Shown piece after piece: positions 13,301 to 25,199 of a stretch of 64,000 bases of DNA (the stretch's first letter is position 1; the number at the start of each line of letters is the position of its first letter). The notes beneath the pieces are model-generated. The model was not told the origin of the DNA, did not search any database, and was given only the letters and a program-made list of their open reading frames with translations. This stretch comes from Phoronis australis (lineage: Eukaryota; Phoronida; Phoronidae). The stretch is taken from assembly GCA_002633005.1 (NCBI GenBank), contig NMRA01000434.1, positions 264,001 through 328,000 of the forward strand, in the 5' to 3' direction. The position numbers were made by a program, and so were the translations under genes.

Positions 13301-16300
13301 ATTTATGTTTGCTAGTCAAACACATTGATCTTTTAGATTGTGGTCTTGGTTCACTTTTTGATTCAATTTCAAGATGTTACTCGTCGTTCTAGTTAACTTT
13401 GTTTTACTGTCTATTTACTGTATACTGTTGAAAGCCAAGACATTGTTTGTTACAGCCATCCACTCATTTTTACCATGCAACAATCTTGGCCGTTTTTACG
13501 ATGTGGCTGGTAAAGTGGATCCAGCTGAGGTGGCAGCACTTACTCGAAATGAACACAAGGTGGGGTTGTTGTTTTGTCAGTAATGGTTATACATTTTGAG
13601 GACTGGTCGTTTCCAATGAATAACAGACATCACATTGGTTCTCAAAGTCCAGTACCCCTTTAAGTTAATGATGATGCTCTTTCATTTGATCTGTGGCTGG
13701 TTCATAACACGTGACTTAATAAAACTTGTGTAAGTCAGAAATTTTGTCCACTCCCCTTTTGCAATTACTGAATACAGTTTAGCAATCTAATCAGTAGCAC
13801 ATCACGACCTGAAAAGACTTTATACAAGTTATCTCAGTAACTAGCAGTTATGGCTGTAGTCTCAGGTCGACTATGTAATTTTGCTAGAGAAGTGAGATTT
13901 AATTAATTTTAGAAATATGTGTATAGAGTGCAACACAAATTTCAGACCTAACTGTTTAATCTCTTTTCATGAACGGACTGCTGAAATAAAACTTTGAAAA
14001 TAATTTAAAGCTCTACACCACATTTGGATTATTGAAATGATTTCTGGCACTAAAGTCCACCTTTAAAGATGTATTTGCATGCTCCTAATCATGCTAATGT
14101 ACATCAGGAACTAAACAATAATGCTATTGATTAGCAACAAAGTGTAACTGTATTCATTGACAACTTGTAAATATGAAAACAAAATATTCTGTTTATAGGT
14201 GACCTTTGCACTTATGAAATACTTTAGGGACTCACGTAGCCTGCATCATACAGTGTTATTCCCCAACACCATGTCGCGATATTTACTGGACCTAGTTGAG
14301 TGATTTACGGCGGGTCGTTTTCAAAACAAAACTCGTTTTTAAAAACATTTGGCAATTTTCAACCTACTTCATATTCACATCGTCGCTATATGTTGTTTTT
14401 CTAACTTATTTGACCAATCAATCACAGAAATAAGGAATTAGCATGCAAGCTCTATTTTAAGGAGCTTTGTTTTCTAAGTTGTCCGTGCATATCACCCGTC
14501 TCGCTCTTTCTTCTCCCTCTTCCAGAATGTGATTGGCTGGTACAAGTTCCGACGTAACTCTACCCTGCGACCATCCTTACGTGAGCGATGTATCCATGCC
14601 CACCTTTCATCAATGTTCCCAGGTGTTCAGTCAAAGCAGTTTGTGTTTGCCCTGTTCTCTGCTAGCTTGACTACCAATCAATCAACACACTCATTTGATC
14701 ATACGTTTCTGCAGTTGGACAGGAGGTAAGTGAATCCCTTGTTAGTGTGTTCACTGAGTTGCACCTCTGTAGATGATTCAGGTATTTGGTTACAATCTGT
14801 CTGTCCATTCAAGCTCCAGTACATAAATGTATTGTAGATATTCACTTGTCTTGCACAAAACTAAATGCCAAAATTGTCATTTCTCTTTTTTCTAGGCTGA
14901 GTGAAGCATTTCATCAGTAATAGTGAATTTATAAAACATTTTCTTATAGGTGTAAACTACAAACTATGTGAGTCAGTGAGTTTTAAATTATCTTGATGTT
15001 AGATTTTATAAAAAATTTGACAAAATACTGTCAAATTAAAAGTTCTTGCTATCATGTGCTGAATAGACAAAGAATTGTTGTAAATGCCCCTCTTTCGAAG
15101 TAAATCTGAGTGCATCAATTTTTGCTATCCTGTTATAACTGAAACTTCCTCCTCCATGCAGCTAGTTGTGAAAAATTGACTTTTTCGCTCTTCGCCAAAA
15201 GTTTTAGGTCTATGAAAAGAACATAATGATTGCTAGCTGCTCAAATGATTAGTGTAAATTATTTCTAAACTTAGATGTGCTCTTAAATAGTCAAATGATG
15301 AAAACTTATATTTGGCTATTTTGAAGTTGGAGTGTTAGTCAAAATTTCTGACTAAGTATTTAAGTCACTTTTCATCAAACAGATCCCTGTTTTCATTTGT
15401 CATGAGCTGTTTCACCTTGCGCTTATTTCAGGGGTTTCACTGGTATACCAGTTGAAGTGATGAACCTTGGTGATTCCGTTCATCAACCTTACAAACTATC
15501 AGCCAGTAACAACTCAGGTGCCTTTGCTGACACAGTCGCGCAGTTCAAGTAAGTATCGGAGAGGTAGTGTCTGTGGGAATATTGTTATTGTAATACATGG
15601 TGATTTGTCTAGAAAACATGTCATAGTTGTTGGACGTAGTGCATTTTTTGAGGAATTTTTGCAGGGTTCGTACAGCTCCTACTCTTCATAGTTATTGAAA
15701 TGTGTTTCTTCTACCTTTATTTGTACACATGGCCATCGACCCATAGTACAACAAACAAGCAAACAAGATTATTGGAGTGCTATGCACACTAGTCAGTAAT
15801 ACACAAGCTGTTCCATTTTTCAGATGCGTAGTATACATATTTCACAACTGAGATATCGGGATTACATGATAGTCTATGAAATATGTCCTGCTTTTCTTAC
15901 TATATCTAGATTCCTACTTTATAATACTTTCTTGCTTTTTTTCTACTTTCTTCATCACTGACTCCATAAAAATTATTATATGCATGAGATGTAAGATATG
16001 TGCATTTCTGTCTCATTGGAATTATATCAATTCTTAATCACAAATGTCAAAATGTCTATTGCCAGGCCAGAATGAAATCAGCATTTTGCAAAAAAAGACC
16101 GACGCACTTTTAGATTGTTGGGATTGAGTATTAGGTTATTTTTTGTTTTTCACAAAGATCGTCAGTGTCTTACATTTTCTAATTTGGCCCTGCTCAGTGA
16201 ATTAAGCTGCCTTAAACGTGTAAGCCCCATGAGGCAGATAATTTATATTGTTTCATTAGGATACACTAAAAAATTGAATGTTCTCATCTGTTAGATGATA

Positions 16301-17703
16301 ATACAGATTCACACAAACTTAATCAAATATGTTAGTAGTAGGTGTTCTTTTCTGTTTCAAGGCTATTAGATATTGATATTTAGTCAGCTACGTGTACTAT
16401 GTGGTTCAGTAATCAATACACTGACTACTGAAATGTATATAAGTATTTCAACTTCTGTGTCAAAATGTTCCTACTTTTTCACTAGCTGCCTGTGCAAGCC
16501 CTGTTTTTGTTTCTGCTCCATCATAAAGACTGCTCATGAAGTGACATGAATATTCATGAGAAAGCTTCAATCAACTGCCATAAACATGCTGGGCAAATTG
16601 TCTTTACATGCTGGAAATTAATCTCGTTTCGTTCCATTGTTAAACATGTTTTATTAGTAGAAAAATGTTTATTTGCAGGTTTTGTACATTATTTACATGG
16701 TGTGTCTGCCTATTAATAAGCCGTAGAAATATTGTTGAAAAGTGCCAATTGTTATTACAAGTATAATTATGTTGTTCTGGAAATGAGCTAAGCTTATGGA
16801 ACATTTCCTCATTGCTGCAGTAATCGCAAATTGTACACCAGCCCACTCTACCTTGCAGAAAGTGTCTCGACCTTTCTTAACCAAAAAATTATATTTCCAT
16901 CTACAAGCAAATCATTCATTGTTGTGGCACTTAAAAAGTAGTGTCAAAACACCACCAGCCAGGAATGGCCGCCCCTTCCCAAAATTGGGCTGTCTCATAT
17001 CACTCACAGGGATCTTGTCAAGTTTCTGTAAATGGTAGGAACCTAGGCAAGGAAAATTTCACAACCAGTTTGTCAGAATTAATTGGTATATTTCATGATG
17101 CTCATACTCAGGCTGTTCCTTGCACTTTCAGGAGTCGATTTCAAAATGAAGCTGGGCAAATCAACGAAGTGGCTGCTATTCATGACATGAATGAAACTCT
17201 ACACTCTAAACTCAGTGTAAGAAAATTTATTTAATTCCTTTATATGAATTTAATATGCACTTAATGTATGTGTGACTTTGACGCGATAGGCAGAATTTCC
17301 ACTTTTTCTTCTCATCCGTACATCGATTGTCCTTTTTAAGTGTTAGTTTTTACATTTAGTCATCCTCATTGCAGTTTGTATTTCTTTCTGCCTTGATCAC
17401 CTTTATGCTTTGTTGTATTTCATTGTGTTCAATTGTATTGTATTATCATCTGGTCAGTGCATTTTAAATAAACCAAGGTGTTGATTTGGTGGTTTTATTT
17501 CTCAGTATTGGGAATATTTCACGTGATCTGGAAAAGGGCCAGACAGCTGTACACAGTTTTAATTAGGTGCATGCTGTTGTGTACAATTTCAGAATTTGGC
17601 CTATATTTTAACTGTGTTTTGATGTTTTCCTTTTGTCATCAATGTATATGATGCTCGTAGTAGAGTTTAGCGAAGTCATGTTTGTCTGTACTAATGGATC
17701 TGA

Positions 17704-17735
<32 letters not shown>

Positions 17736-20700
17736 AGTGCGTTCTGCGTGGGTGGCATTTAGAGCTCAACTTCATTGCTGTCAAGAACATAAGGGTTGGT
17801 ATAAGTATTGCTATCAATTGCCTTGTGACTAGGTTTTACACAACTTTCCTTCAAGCAGCCTGTGGTGTCTGTCTACAGGAGCTGAGCGCTTGTGTGCTAG
17901 AAAGTGAAGGGAAGCTGTCTGCTCTGTACGAGGAAGTGGAGAATCTAAGGGCTCAACTGAAACGAGAGAGGAGGCCTTTACCCAAGGCGCCAGAGGAGAC
18001 AGACGGTGAGTGGCACCCGCTACTGTGTACACTATCTACACTCGCTGATTACCTGTATGCGCTTATTAGACCCATGTAGCTGTATCAAAAATAAGCAGAT
18101 GAGAGGTGGAACCATTTGACAAAAAGGAAATTGAACACTTCTAATTTTCCATACAACTTAAAAAACATCAACTTGGGTGTTCTGCCAGACATTTGCTGAG
18201 TTCGCACGTTCTTCAGTACAAGTGTCTCGTCCTTTAATTTTTGTCTTTTGCCAACCATACGTCCTTTTTAGAGGCCTTGACTTTGGCAACCCCTCATACA
18301 GAGTTTCCTTGATTTGGCAACCTCAGTTCTAGTTTGGCGAACTCGATTGCTGGTTGCATTTGGCGAATATACAATATGCTGAATGGCAAGCCCTGCAATT
18401 TACAATATGCTGAATGCCAAGCCCTGTAATTTACAATATGCTGAATGGCAAGCCCTGTAATTTTTTAGTTAAATAGTGCTCATTAAACTGTTTTGCATAT
18501 ATGTGCATGCGCCTTAGCTTCATCAGCTTTCTCTTATGATCATGTCTTACATTGGGTATTTTTGTGTGTATTTTATCCAGTCTTACTGCTTTTCGTATAT
18601 TGGATAATGTTATAAAGAATACATATCATTGTCTGCCATTTTGTAAAGGTAGCATTAAGTTTGACTCCTAAAATAGTTTTAAAAATTCATGCAGGTGCAT
18701 TGTCCGACATACACAGATATGTGGGTTAAAAGTTGTGTAAAACTTCATGAATGACTGCTGTGTAGAACTAATCAGATTTTGTTGATGTGACTTTTTGAGC
18801 TAGAGTGGTCTAGGATTTATGGTTTGGGAAAGAGCACATCGGATTTTGCTCTGATTTTCTTTCAACTATGCAGAAATCGAATACCGTATTCGCTCTAATA
18901 AGCGTCCAGGGCGCTTAGAAAAATTCGCTTCAGGAAGGGGGGGGCGCTTATTATAGCCCAAAAGTGGTTGAAACCTGGTCTCCGAAACAGGTGAAATCGT
19001 AAGCTAGAATTCATGAAATTTACGGTCTGTAACGCATCTGTAACCTATGACAGAGTTTCTACAAAATTGCAATGCATTGCTATCAAACAAGTCCCAGTGC
19101 AAAAACTCGCCAACTGATGCGTCGCTGCCTCGTGATCACTGATAGGTCAACTTGAATCCTTGTAAAAATATAGTTTCGACTCAACATATTTCCTGAAGTC
19201 CTCCTTAAGTTTTCAAAATAGCGTCCCTAAGATTTTTAAGTTTTTGTGGAGTCTGGATTAACTGCATATTATGTCCAAATCTGCGCTAGATTGTACTCGC
19301 AACACGAGAAAAATACCTGGCCGAACACACATTTTGTCACATGATGTTTGTTCATCTGCGTATTTTGTGAGAGAACGAGCGCGTGCGTGTCATCAGATTT
19401 CATTTGCCAGAGTAAACATGATGCAGCGATTTAGGTGTGCATCGAAACTAAGGAAATTAACACACACAGTAAAGCAGAAGGTGTTTTATTTAGCACTTTT
19501 TGATCTCATCTGCTAAAAAATGTTCAAGAATTGTCTGGACCGATGTCATTGAGTCGCCGGGTGACTAGATGCATGACAGTGTAACAGTTATTTTTCTGGA
19601 GATTCAGGGGTGTAAGGGTGCGGAAGTGTTCACCATCAGTGGGTCATTTTGACTTTAAAAATACCAATTACAACTAAATTAATAATTACCCTTTAAAAAA
19701 ATAACGTTAACGTTTTACGGTATTAGAAACTTTTGGAAATAAGTGCCAGTATTTATTTCTTGCCAATGCTATGCTACCCGTTTCATGAATAGATAGTTCC
19801 TGAAGACTAATCTTCGATGACAGATTCTTGAATGTAGCGCGTGCTTCCTGGTCATGTGCTTTTAACTGAACAAAGGTCAAGTTTTCATTAGTCTTCTATT
19901 CGCGGTTTTCACGTGTACAAAGAGATTTGGATATCTGTTGAGAGAGAAGATACAATACAATCCCTTTGACAAGTACGCTGCGTCTGTTCTGAAAGGCCAG
20001 ACCATAATAGCACACGTCCCTCGCAAGATCAGCAAAACTTGCGTTCTTTTTGAAGCACGGCGGAAGTTTTAAGTGTATAGTCACGACTAAATACCGACAT
20101 AGCAGCGAGCTCGTGGTCTACTAATTCCGCGCTCAATCATTTTTTAGGACTGTCTGATCTTATTGATAAATTGGAAGACGTTACTGTAGAATTTAAGAAC
20201 TGTAGATAAGGCATTTTTCGCATGTGCATGGCATACATGGACTGGCGCTTATTTTAGCAAAGTCTGAAAACGCGTGGGGAGGGGCGCTTTAGGGGCATGG
20301 GCGCTTATTAGGGCGAATGCGGTAAGGGGAAAAGGGCAGGCCATGCCATGGATTTGGAATTATCTGTTTCACAAAATCATGACACATTTTTGTTTCTGTC
20401 ATTGTTGCCATCAATTTTCCACCCTGGGAATCACCAATTTTCCCCTTTCCACCACAGATTTAACGCTCGTGAATGACAAAAATGCCAGTTTATGAGACAA
20501 AAAGGCCCTTCAGCTGCCTCATCATATACAACAATCGAGGCCATCGTCTTCACAGTCTGGTTAACATTTGACTTTGTATACAAGATTGCATACAGAGTTC
20601 AGTGCCAGTAGTCACTCTTTAACATAATCACCTCATTGAGGCCAATGTTAGCATTTTATTTCTCTGGTGATGGGATGAAAAAATTAGTAGATTTCAAAAA

Positions 20701-22384
20701 GCATTGTTTTCTGGGGTTTTATCCAAAGTTGTAGGCATTCTCATTTGAAAGGAATTCTGAATTGTTGAATGTAATATATAGATGTGCCAGATGCTGGTCA
20801 TTTCGGTAAATTTTGCAAATTCAAAACTGCAAAATGTTGACTTTTTTTCTTACTTTGCATACTTCTATCTGCGTCAGTTAGTGGTTAAATATAATTAGAA
20901 ATATATTTTGAGCAAAGAATTCCCATTACCTGCAGATTCTCTTGATTTGTCACTTAAGGTTGTCTCCTGCTGTGTTGAGCTCAAATGTCAGGCTGTTTAC
21001 AAAATCTGATTCTTTTACCATAACCAGGTTACTGCTGGGGAGGCTTAAATTGGAGATCGTAGTAATCGCAGGTTGGGCGTTAAGCCAAGCATATGGTCTT
21101 AGCATTGTTTTGAGAAGTCTGGGGTGGGCACTTTGCCTAAAGCTGGACTTCATGTGCAAGAGTCTATTAAAAGAATAAACCATAACGCTGGTTTTGCTGA
21201 AACTGACTAATTGTTACTCAACGGTAAGCGACTTCTGAACTTATAGGGAGATAGAAACGAGCGGTCAAAAAGAAACTGGCACTTTTGAGGAAATCTCGGT
21301 TGATTTGGGGTTGGGTGGTAAGCTGAGCATGGGCACGTAAAAGGGAAAATTTGGAAGTTTGAGGGTGGCTGGAAAGCTGAACATGAGCGTTAACCCGGAT
21401 AAGTACACTTAGCCATTGGGTCTTTATTGGTAAATTCCTGCTCAGCTTGTTATCGATCAAAGAATTTAAAAGTGGTTCAGTTGACAACCTGCATGTTGCA
21501 ATTCAAATATAAAAATTACTGAAACTACACATCGTATGATCATTGTCCATTGTATTCCATTTACATTAAAAATGAAATGTACTGAGTAAACTACCCTCAA
21601 CTTAAGCGTCCATTTGCAAATCTTTACAGAAGACCTGATTGACATGGAGTTGGAGATACCTTCACCTGTACCCCCAAGAAAAAGGAGTGACAACCCTCCA
21701 CCATCCTATTCAGCAAGCACGCGTAAGCCTCTCCCACCAGAGCCCATCAATGCTAGGGACATTAGTAATGTAGTCTACACCAGTGACAATGTCAATAACA
21801 GTAACATGGCCGAACCCTCCGTGTCAACCATCGTTAACAACATCAATAGCTTTATAGGTGACAATGAAGTAATTAGCTCCAAGGAAAGTGTCATTGAGAC
21901 GAATTTAACACTCGCTGCTGCCGGGGAAACGGACCCTTTTGATTTTGTTACAGCTCTAATGAAGAACCCTGAAGAGAGCAATATGAACAGAGGTAAAAAT
22001 GGTCTGAAACACAAGCACTCAAATCAATTAAACACAACAGCTGCTCATGTTAGTAACGAGGCTAGTCTGTTCTCTGAGCGGACTGTGAGGTCACAAAGAC
22101 AAACTGAACAATCAACAATGGTTAACAGCAACTTGCCAAGGAAAGTAAACTACAGTAATCTAGGGTCAGCCACCCATGATGAAAATGTTAAAGACTCGTT
22201 GACTGTTGAAGACGGTGCAATCACCAAAAATACTGCTACAGAAGTCAAGATCACTCTCAAGCCTGGCTTTCATCATGATGCAGCTCGCCATGAGAAGAGT
22301 CCTGCACCACTAGCCGGTGAAGAAGAACTCAGTGAAGATGATGAACTCAGTAGGCTGCCAAGATCTACTTCGCCTACATTTTGA
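10309..22384 (+). CDS. ABRAXAS1: ABRAXAS1-like BRCA1-A complex scaffold, 8 coding exons, 518 aa
   Basis: Exons: 10309-10386, 12903-12993, 13456-13559, 14526-14725, 15432-15548, 17132-17216, 17879-18005, 21630-22384. All introns are GT-AG and the 1557 nt close in frame. Residues ~5-165 form an MPN-minus domain: LLFEHWNSPGDQ runs across the first junction into EGFLIGEIQNQV, then GWYKFRRNS occupies the place of the GWYHSHP metal-binding loop of active JAMM deubiquitinases, so it should be catalytically dead. Residues ~205-262 are a coiled coil expected to pair with a BRCC36-type partner. Residues ~268-518, one long exon, are Ser/Asn-rich, probably disordered, and end STSPTF-stop, matching the phospho-SPxF motif that docks on BRCA1 BRCT repeats. 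Vertebrate ABRAXAS2 lacks that tail, so ABRAXAS1 fits better. Human ABRAXAS1 is about 409 aa; the extra length lies in the last exon. The start is the ATG of ACATGTCGG, chosen because exon 1 ends in phase with exon 2 and matches the family N-terminus. Confidence 0.93.
10542..11089. mobile_element. Foldback MITE-like element in ABRAXAS1 intron 1
   Basis: AGACAGTGACCACCGTCTC at the left is matched in inverse by GAGACGGTAGTCACTGTCT at the right. The inverted arms continue for about 90 bp each with mismatches (CCTATGGGAGCTTCATGCG against CCTATAGACGCTTCATACG). The left arm also contains its own small hairpin, ACCGTCTC...GAGACGGT. No transposase. A clear target-site duplication was not found. An open frame over 10547-10873 is an accident of this element. 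Confidence 0.8.
11845..11880. repeat. Near-perfect 36-bp palindrome
   Basis: Arms of 16 bp (GGTGCAAAGCTGTATA against TATACAGCTTTGTACC, one mismatch) around a 4-base TTTA loop, in ABRAXAS1 intron 1. Function unknown. Confidence 0.8.
13690..13985 (+). mobile_element. Decayed MITE related to 36615-36914
   Basis: CTAGCAGTTATGGCTGTAGT...GAAGTGAGATTTAATTAATT aligns with CTAGAAGTAATGGCTATATT...GGAGTGGGATTTAATTATTT in the copy at 36615-36914. The right end CTCTTTTCATGAACGGACT echoes its terminal motif. It lies in ABRAXAS1 intron 3. Confidence 0.55.
14062..14463 (-). mobile_element. ~400-bp MITE, copy C (reverse orientation)
   Basis: The reverse complement matches the copies at 47283-47688 and 60252-60658 over the whole length. 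Shared parts include TAGGTGACCTTTGCA, CAACTTGTAAATRTGAA and AGTGTTATTC. The ends form imperfect inverted repeats (CTTTAAAGATGTATTTGCATGCT against CCTTAAAATAGAGCTTGCATGCT). No coding capacity. It lies in ABRAXAS1 intron 3, 60 bp before exon 4. Confidence 0.85.
15359..15390. repeat. Isolated MITE terminus
   Basis: TTAAGTCACTTTTCATCAAACAGATCCC matches the terminal inverted repeat of the MITE at 36615-36914. It lies just before ABRAXAS1 exon 5. The other end of this copy was not resolved. Confidence 0.45.
17704..17726. repeat. (TG)n microsatellite
   Basis: A simple TGTGTG run in ABRAXAS1 intron 6, 150 bp before exon 7. Confidence 0.9.
18370..18463. repeat. 31-bp tandem repeat, three copies
   Basis: ACAATATGCTGAATGGCAAG followed by CCCTGTAATTT repeats at 18371, 18402 and 18433 with one or two differences. 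It lies in ABRAXAS1 intron 7, just before a DNA transposon. Confidence 0.9.
18884..20322. mobile_element. TA-flanked DNA transposon, family X, copy 1 (1.44 kb)
   Basis: The left end CCGTATTCGCTCTAATAAGC is matched in inverse by the right end GCGCTTATTAGGGCGAATGCGG. TA lies on both sides (18882-18883 and 20323-20324). GGGCGCTTATTATAGC and GGCGCTTATTTTAGC blocks are subterminal repeats. The whole element aligns with 48477-51577, which has ~1.65 kb more in its middle. No transposase frame was found. TA target and TIR suggest the Tc1/mariner superfamily. It lies in ABRAXAS1 intron 7. Confidence 0.85.
21060..21412. mobile_element. Decayed pogo-like element fragment
   Basis: GGTTGGGCGTTAAGCCAAGC and GGGTGGTAAGCTGAGCATGG, then GGGAAAATTT and GAGCGTTAACCCGG, echo the termini and subterminal repeats of the element at 5011-7496. 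The copy is short and degraded. It lies in ABRAXAS1 intron 7. Confidence 0.45.
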
Positions 22385-22605
22385 ATAATGATCAAGAAAG
22401 CAGATTCCGTTGATGAATGTTGCTTTTTGCTCACTCGTAGAAATGTCAGTGCTTTATCAAAGATGTTATGTCCTTAAGGCAATCAAGAATTATGACCAAC
22501 TTTGCCATTCTTTCATGTTTAATTGTTTTTAAATGTGCTACACTCTTGGATTCAGTATCATCTGTTAAACAGCTGCATACTGTTCATGGCTCTTTTCTTG
22601 GAATT

Positions 22606-22950
22606 AGATTTTATGTTCACATCCCTAGCTGACAACAATGTGACGATGATCAGTAGACTCATTAGATTACATGTTCACATCCCTATCTGACAACAATGTG
22701 ACGATGATCAGTGGACTCATTAGATTACATGTTCACATCCCTATCTGACAACAATGTGACTATGATCACTGGACTCATTAGATTACATGTTCACATCCCT
22801 ATCTGACAACAATGTGACGATGATCAGTGGACTCATTAGATTACATGTTCACATCCCTATCTGACAACAATGTGACTATGATCACTGGACTCATTAGATT
22901 ACATGTTCACATCCCTAGCTGACAACAATGTGACGATCTGTGGACTCATT
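22606..22950. repeat. 58-bp minisatellite, six units, near the ABRAXAS1 stop
   Basis: ATCCCT recurs at 22621, 22679, 22737, 22795, 22853 and 22911, an exact 58-bp period. Units 2-5 alternate between TGACGATGATCAGTGG and TGACTATGATCACTGG, giving a 116-bp higher-order period. The array starts about 220 bp after the ABRAXAS1 stop, so it is probably transcribed in the 3' UTR. Confidence 0.95.
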
Positions 22951-24098
22951 CAAGTATTTCAATGCCGAGTCTTGGTTTGCTTTGATATTTGTTATCGTTG
23001 TTGGAAAAAGTGATTTTATTCATATTCGGAAGTGAGGTATGTTTAATAACATTTTTTGTTTCTCTGTTGTTTTATGTTAGGGACGAGGCTCATGGGCAGT
23101 ATTTTTGGCGTGTTAAATTGTCTTGCGCTTGTTGTATTGCAGTCTTGAAGTTGCCGATTTTTGTACCTATGAAAGTGTCTGCAGTTGATCAATACCTGAC
23201 ATAAGAATCATTACAAAATGGTCAGGATTTTACCTGCAGAAGTGTTAACAATTTAATGGCAAGATAAGTTGGAGTAGTGTCTGCATGCTTGAGATAACTG
23301 TAAGTTTAATTATTTAGGATATTATTTTTATCTTTTTTATTTTTCAAACTTAGTTGTTCACAGACATCAACATGTCTTGGGGAAGGGCATTAACAGTTGG
23401 GATTTACTTTTAATTTTCTCAGAATATCAGTGAAGAAAATGTCGGGAGAGAAAAATAAATTTGGCTGGTTTTTTGGTCTATTAACAAAGTTTAATGTGCT
23501 TGAGGATGTTGATACTGGATATAAATGTGTATTCCTGTAGTCTTGCTGCCAGTTTATCCTTAAAGAACATGTAACTCAATGGTGCTCATTTTCAGATATT
23601 GTAATGGACATACTGTGCTGACAAAACAATTTTCAATTTATGTTCACACTGTTTGTAAATAACCAACTTTTGTTACAGTTGTTGGAATAATACATACACA
23701 TTTCCACCTTATTTCTGTTGTTCTGTATGAGTCAGAAAGAGGCTGCGCAATACCACGAAGTGCATCATCAGAAAAAAATTGTGTGGAACTGTATGGTGGG
23801 GGTTCTTATGTGACAATTTTCTAGTGACTGAAATGGTGAATTTATTTAGTAAAGGTTTAAGTACCAGTTCCTTTTTCACATGATGAGCCTGTCAAACTGG
23901 ACTAATGTCCTTGCTATGGTAGCGCAGTGTGTCTAAATTGAAGTGAAATTGTTTGAAGGACTAGCTAGCCATTTGATTTTCTGAATGCTTTTCATGGCAA
24001 TTGAAATGAAATCCTTTTAAGGTAAGACAGTTTTGAAAACGGCTTTGTAACAACTTTGTTTTGAATTAAGAGTTTTGGACAGCAAAGCCATGCATTCC

Positions 24099-24104
24099 AA
24101 TAAA
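24099..24104 (+). terminator. Candidate ABRAXAS1 polyadenylation signal
   Basis: AATAAA about 1.7 kb after the ABRAXAS1 stop and before the opposing SLBP signal. An earlier AATAAA at 23454-23459 could serve instead. The signal is short and common in AT-rich DNA, so the choice is uncertain. Confidence 0.35.
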
Positions 24105-24336
24105 CTACATGCCACTGTATATGAAACCTAGCTTCTTTCAAAGCCTAGGTTTCTATTTAAACCACTTGTTAAAGAACATTCTACGCTCAAATTAGGGGCT
24201 GATTTTTGTGCTATGATCTACCAGCCGTTGATGGTCAAGTCTAGACTCAATGAGTCGACTTATGGTCATTACATCTACCGACCCAGGCAGATGATTCATG
24301 AAAGGTTAAAAAATTCCACTCAGTTGATTTCTGTCG

Positions 24337-24342
24337 TTTATT
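24337..24342 (-). terminator. Candidate SLBP polyadenylation signal
   Basis: AATAAA on the minus strand, about 860 bp after the SLBP stop. It lies only about 230 bp from the candidate signal of the convergent ABRAXAS1 gene. Other AT-rich matches exist. Confidence 0.35.
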
Positions 24343-25199
24343 CGCTTTGACTGATTCTTCAAACTTTAACAGAGTTCTGAAATGTTGCCATTATGCCGAC
24401 AGTCACATTGAATTGTAAGAATTTGTAGCAGCAAGTTCTCAATTTAAATGACAATCAAATATGTGCATATGTAGAATGTAACAAACTACAATACAAAAAT
24501 GTGTAAAACAAGATAAAAGAATTGCTAAGATTATAACTTACTTAATTGCCATGTAGTTACAGGACACTTAAAGTTGTATTTCGCTGTTTAGCTGGCAAAA
24601 AAGCTAAAATCGTTTAATCTCATAAAATTGTCCTCGTGTTCCTAACTATGATAGGATTCTATTTCCGTTACCATCATGACTATTGAAACCATCAACGACT
24701 CGAGGAAATGCTTCACGGTTTCTTGGGGTTGATCAACTTCAACATTTCGAATTTGAAAATGGCGCACGAACGCATTGCCTGTGACTTGGGTTGTTGGCTC
24801 GTTCATAAACAATTCAAGATCAGACGAGAGTGATGTTTTTATATCCTAAATGGCTTTGGTTAAGAATTCAACATTGACAATTAAACAGCAGTGACATGAA
24901 ATTTTAAGATACTGCGCACATGTAGAAAAATGTAAAATACAATATTAAACCCTGTACTTGCAGAAATTGTTATAAATGGTATATGGAAAGGACCTTTAGT
25001 TGTTGGAGTTCATTATATGCAAACTAGGAAAATTAATGTTAATGTAAATCGGCAACATAATATAGCTATTTACAAGGAAAAAACACTAATAAAATACTAG
25101 ATTAATGTCCATAGTAAGCACTTAAATATATATGAAGGTAAATCTGAGTTACAAGTTACAGTTAACAGAATTATTTACATGTCTTATAGCAACTGTTAA

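Larger units (their letters stand above)
22385..25199. other. Convergent 3' UTRs of ABRAXAS1 and SLBP
   Basis: No further coding sequence was recognised between the two stop codons. The stretch contains the 58-bp minisatellite at 22606-22950 and the candidate polyadenylation signals. The transcripts converge and may nearly touch or overlap. Confidence 0.6.
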
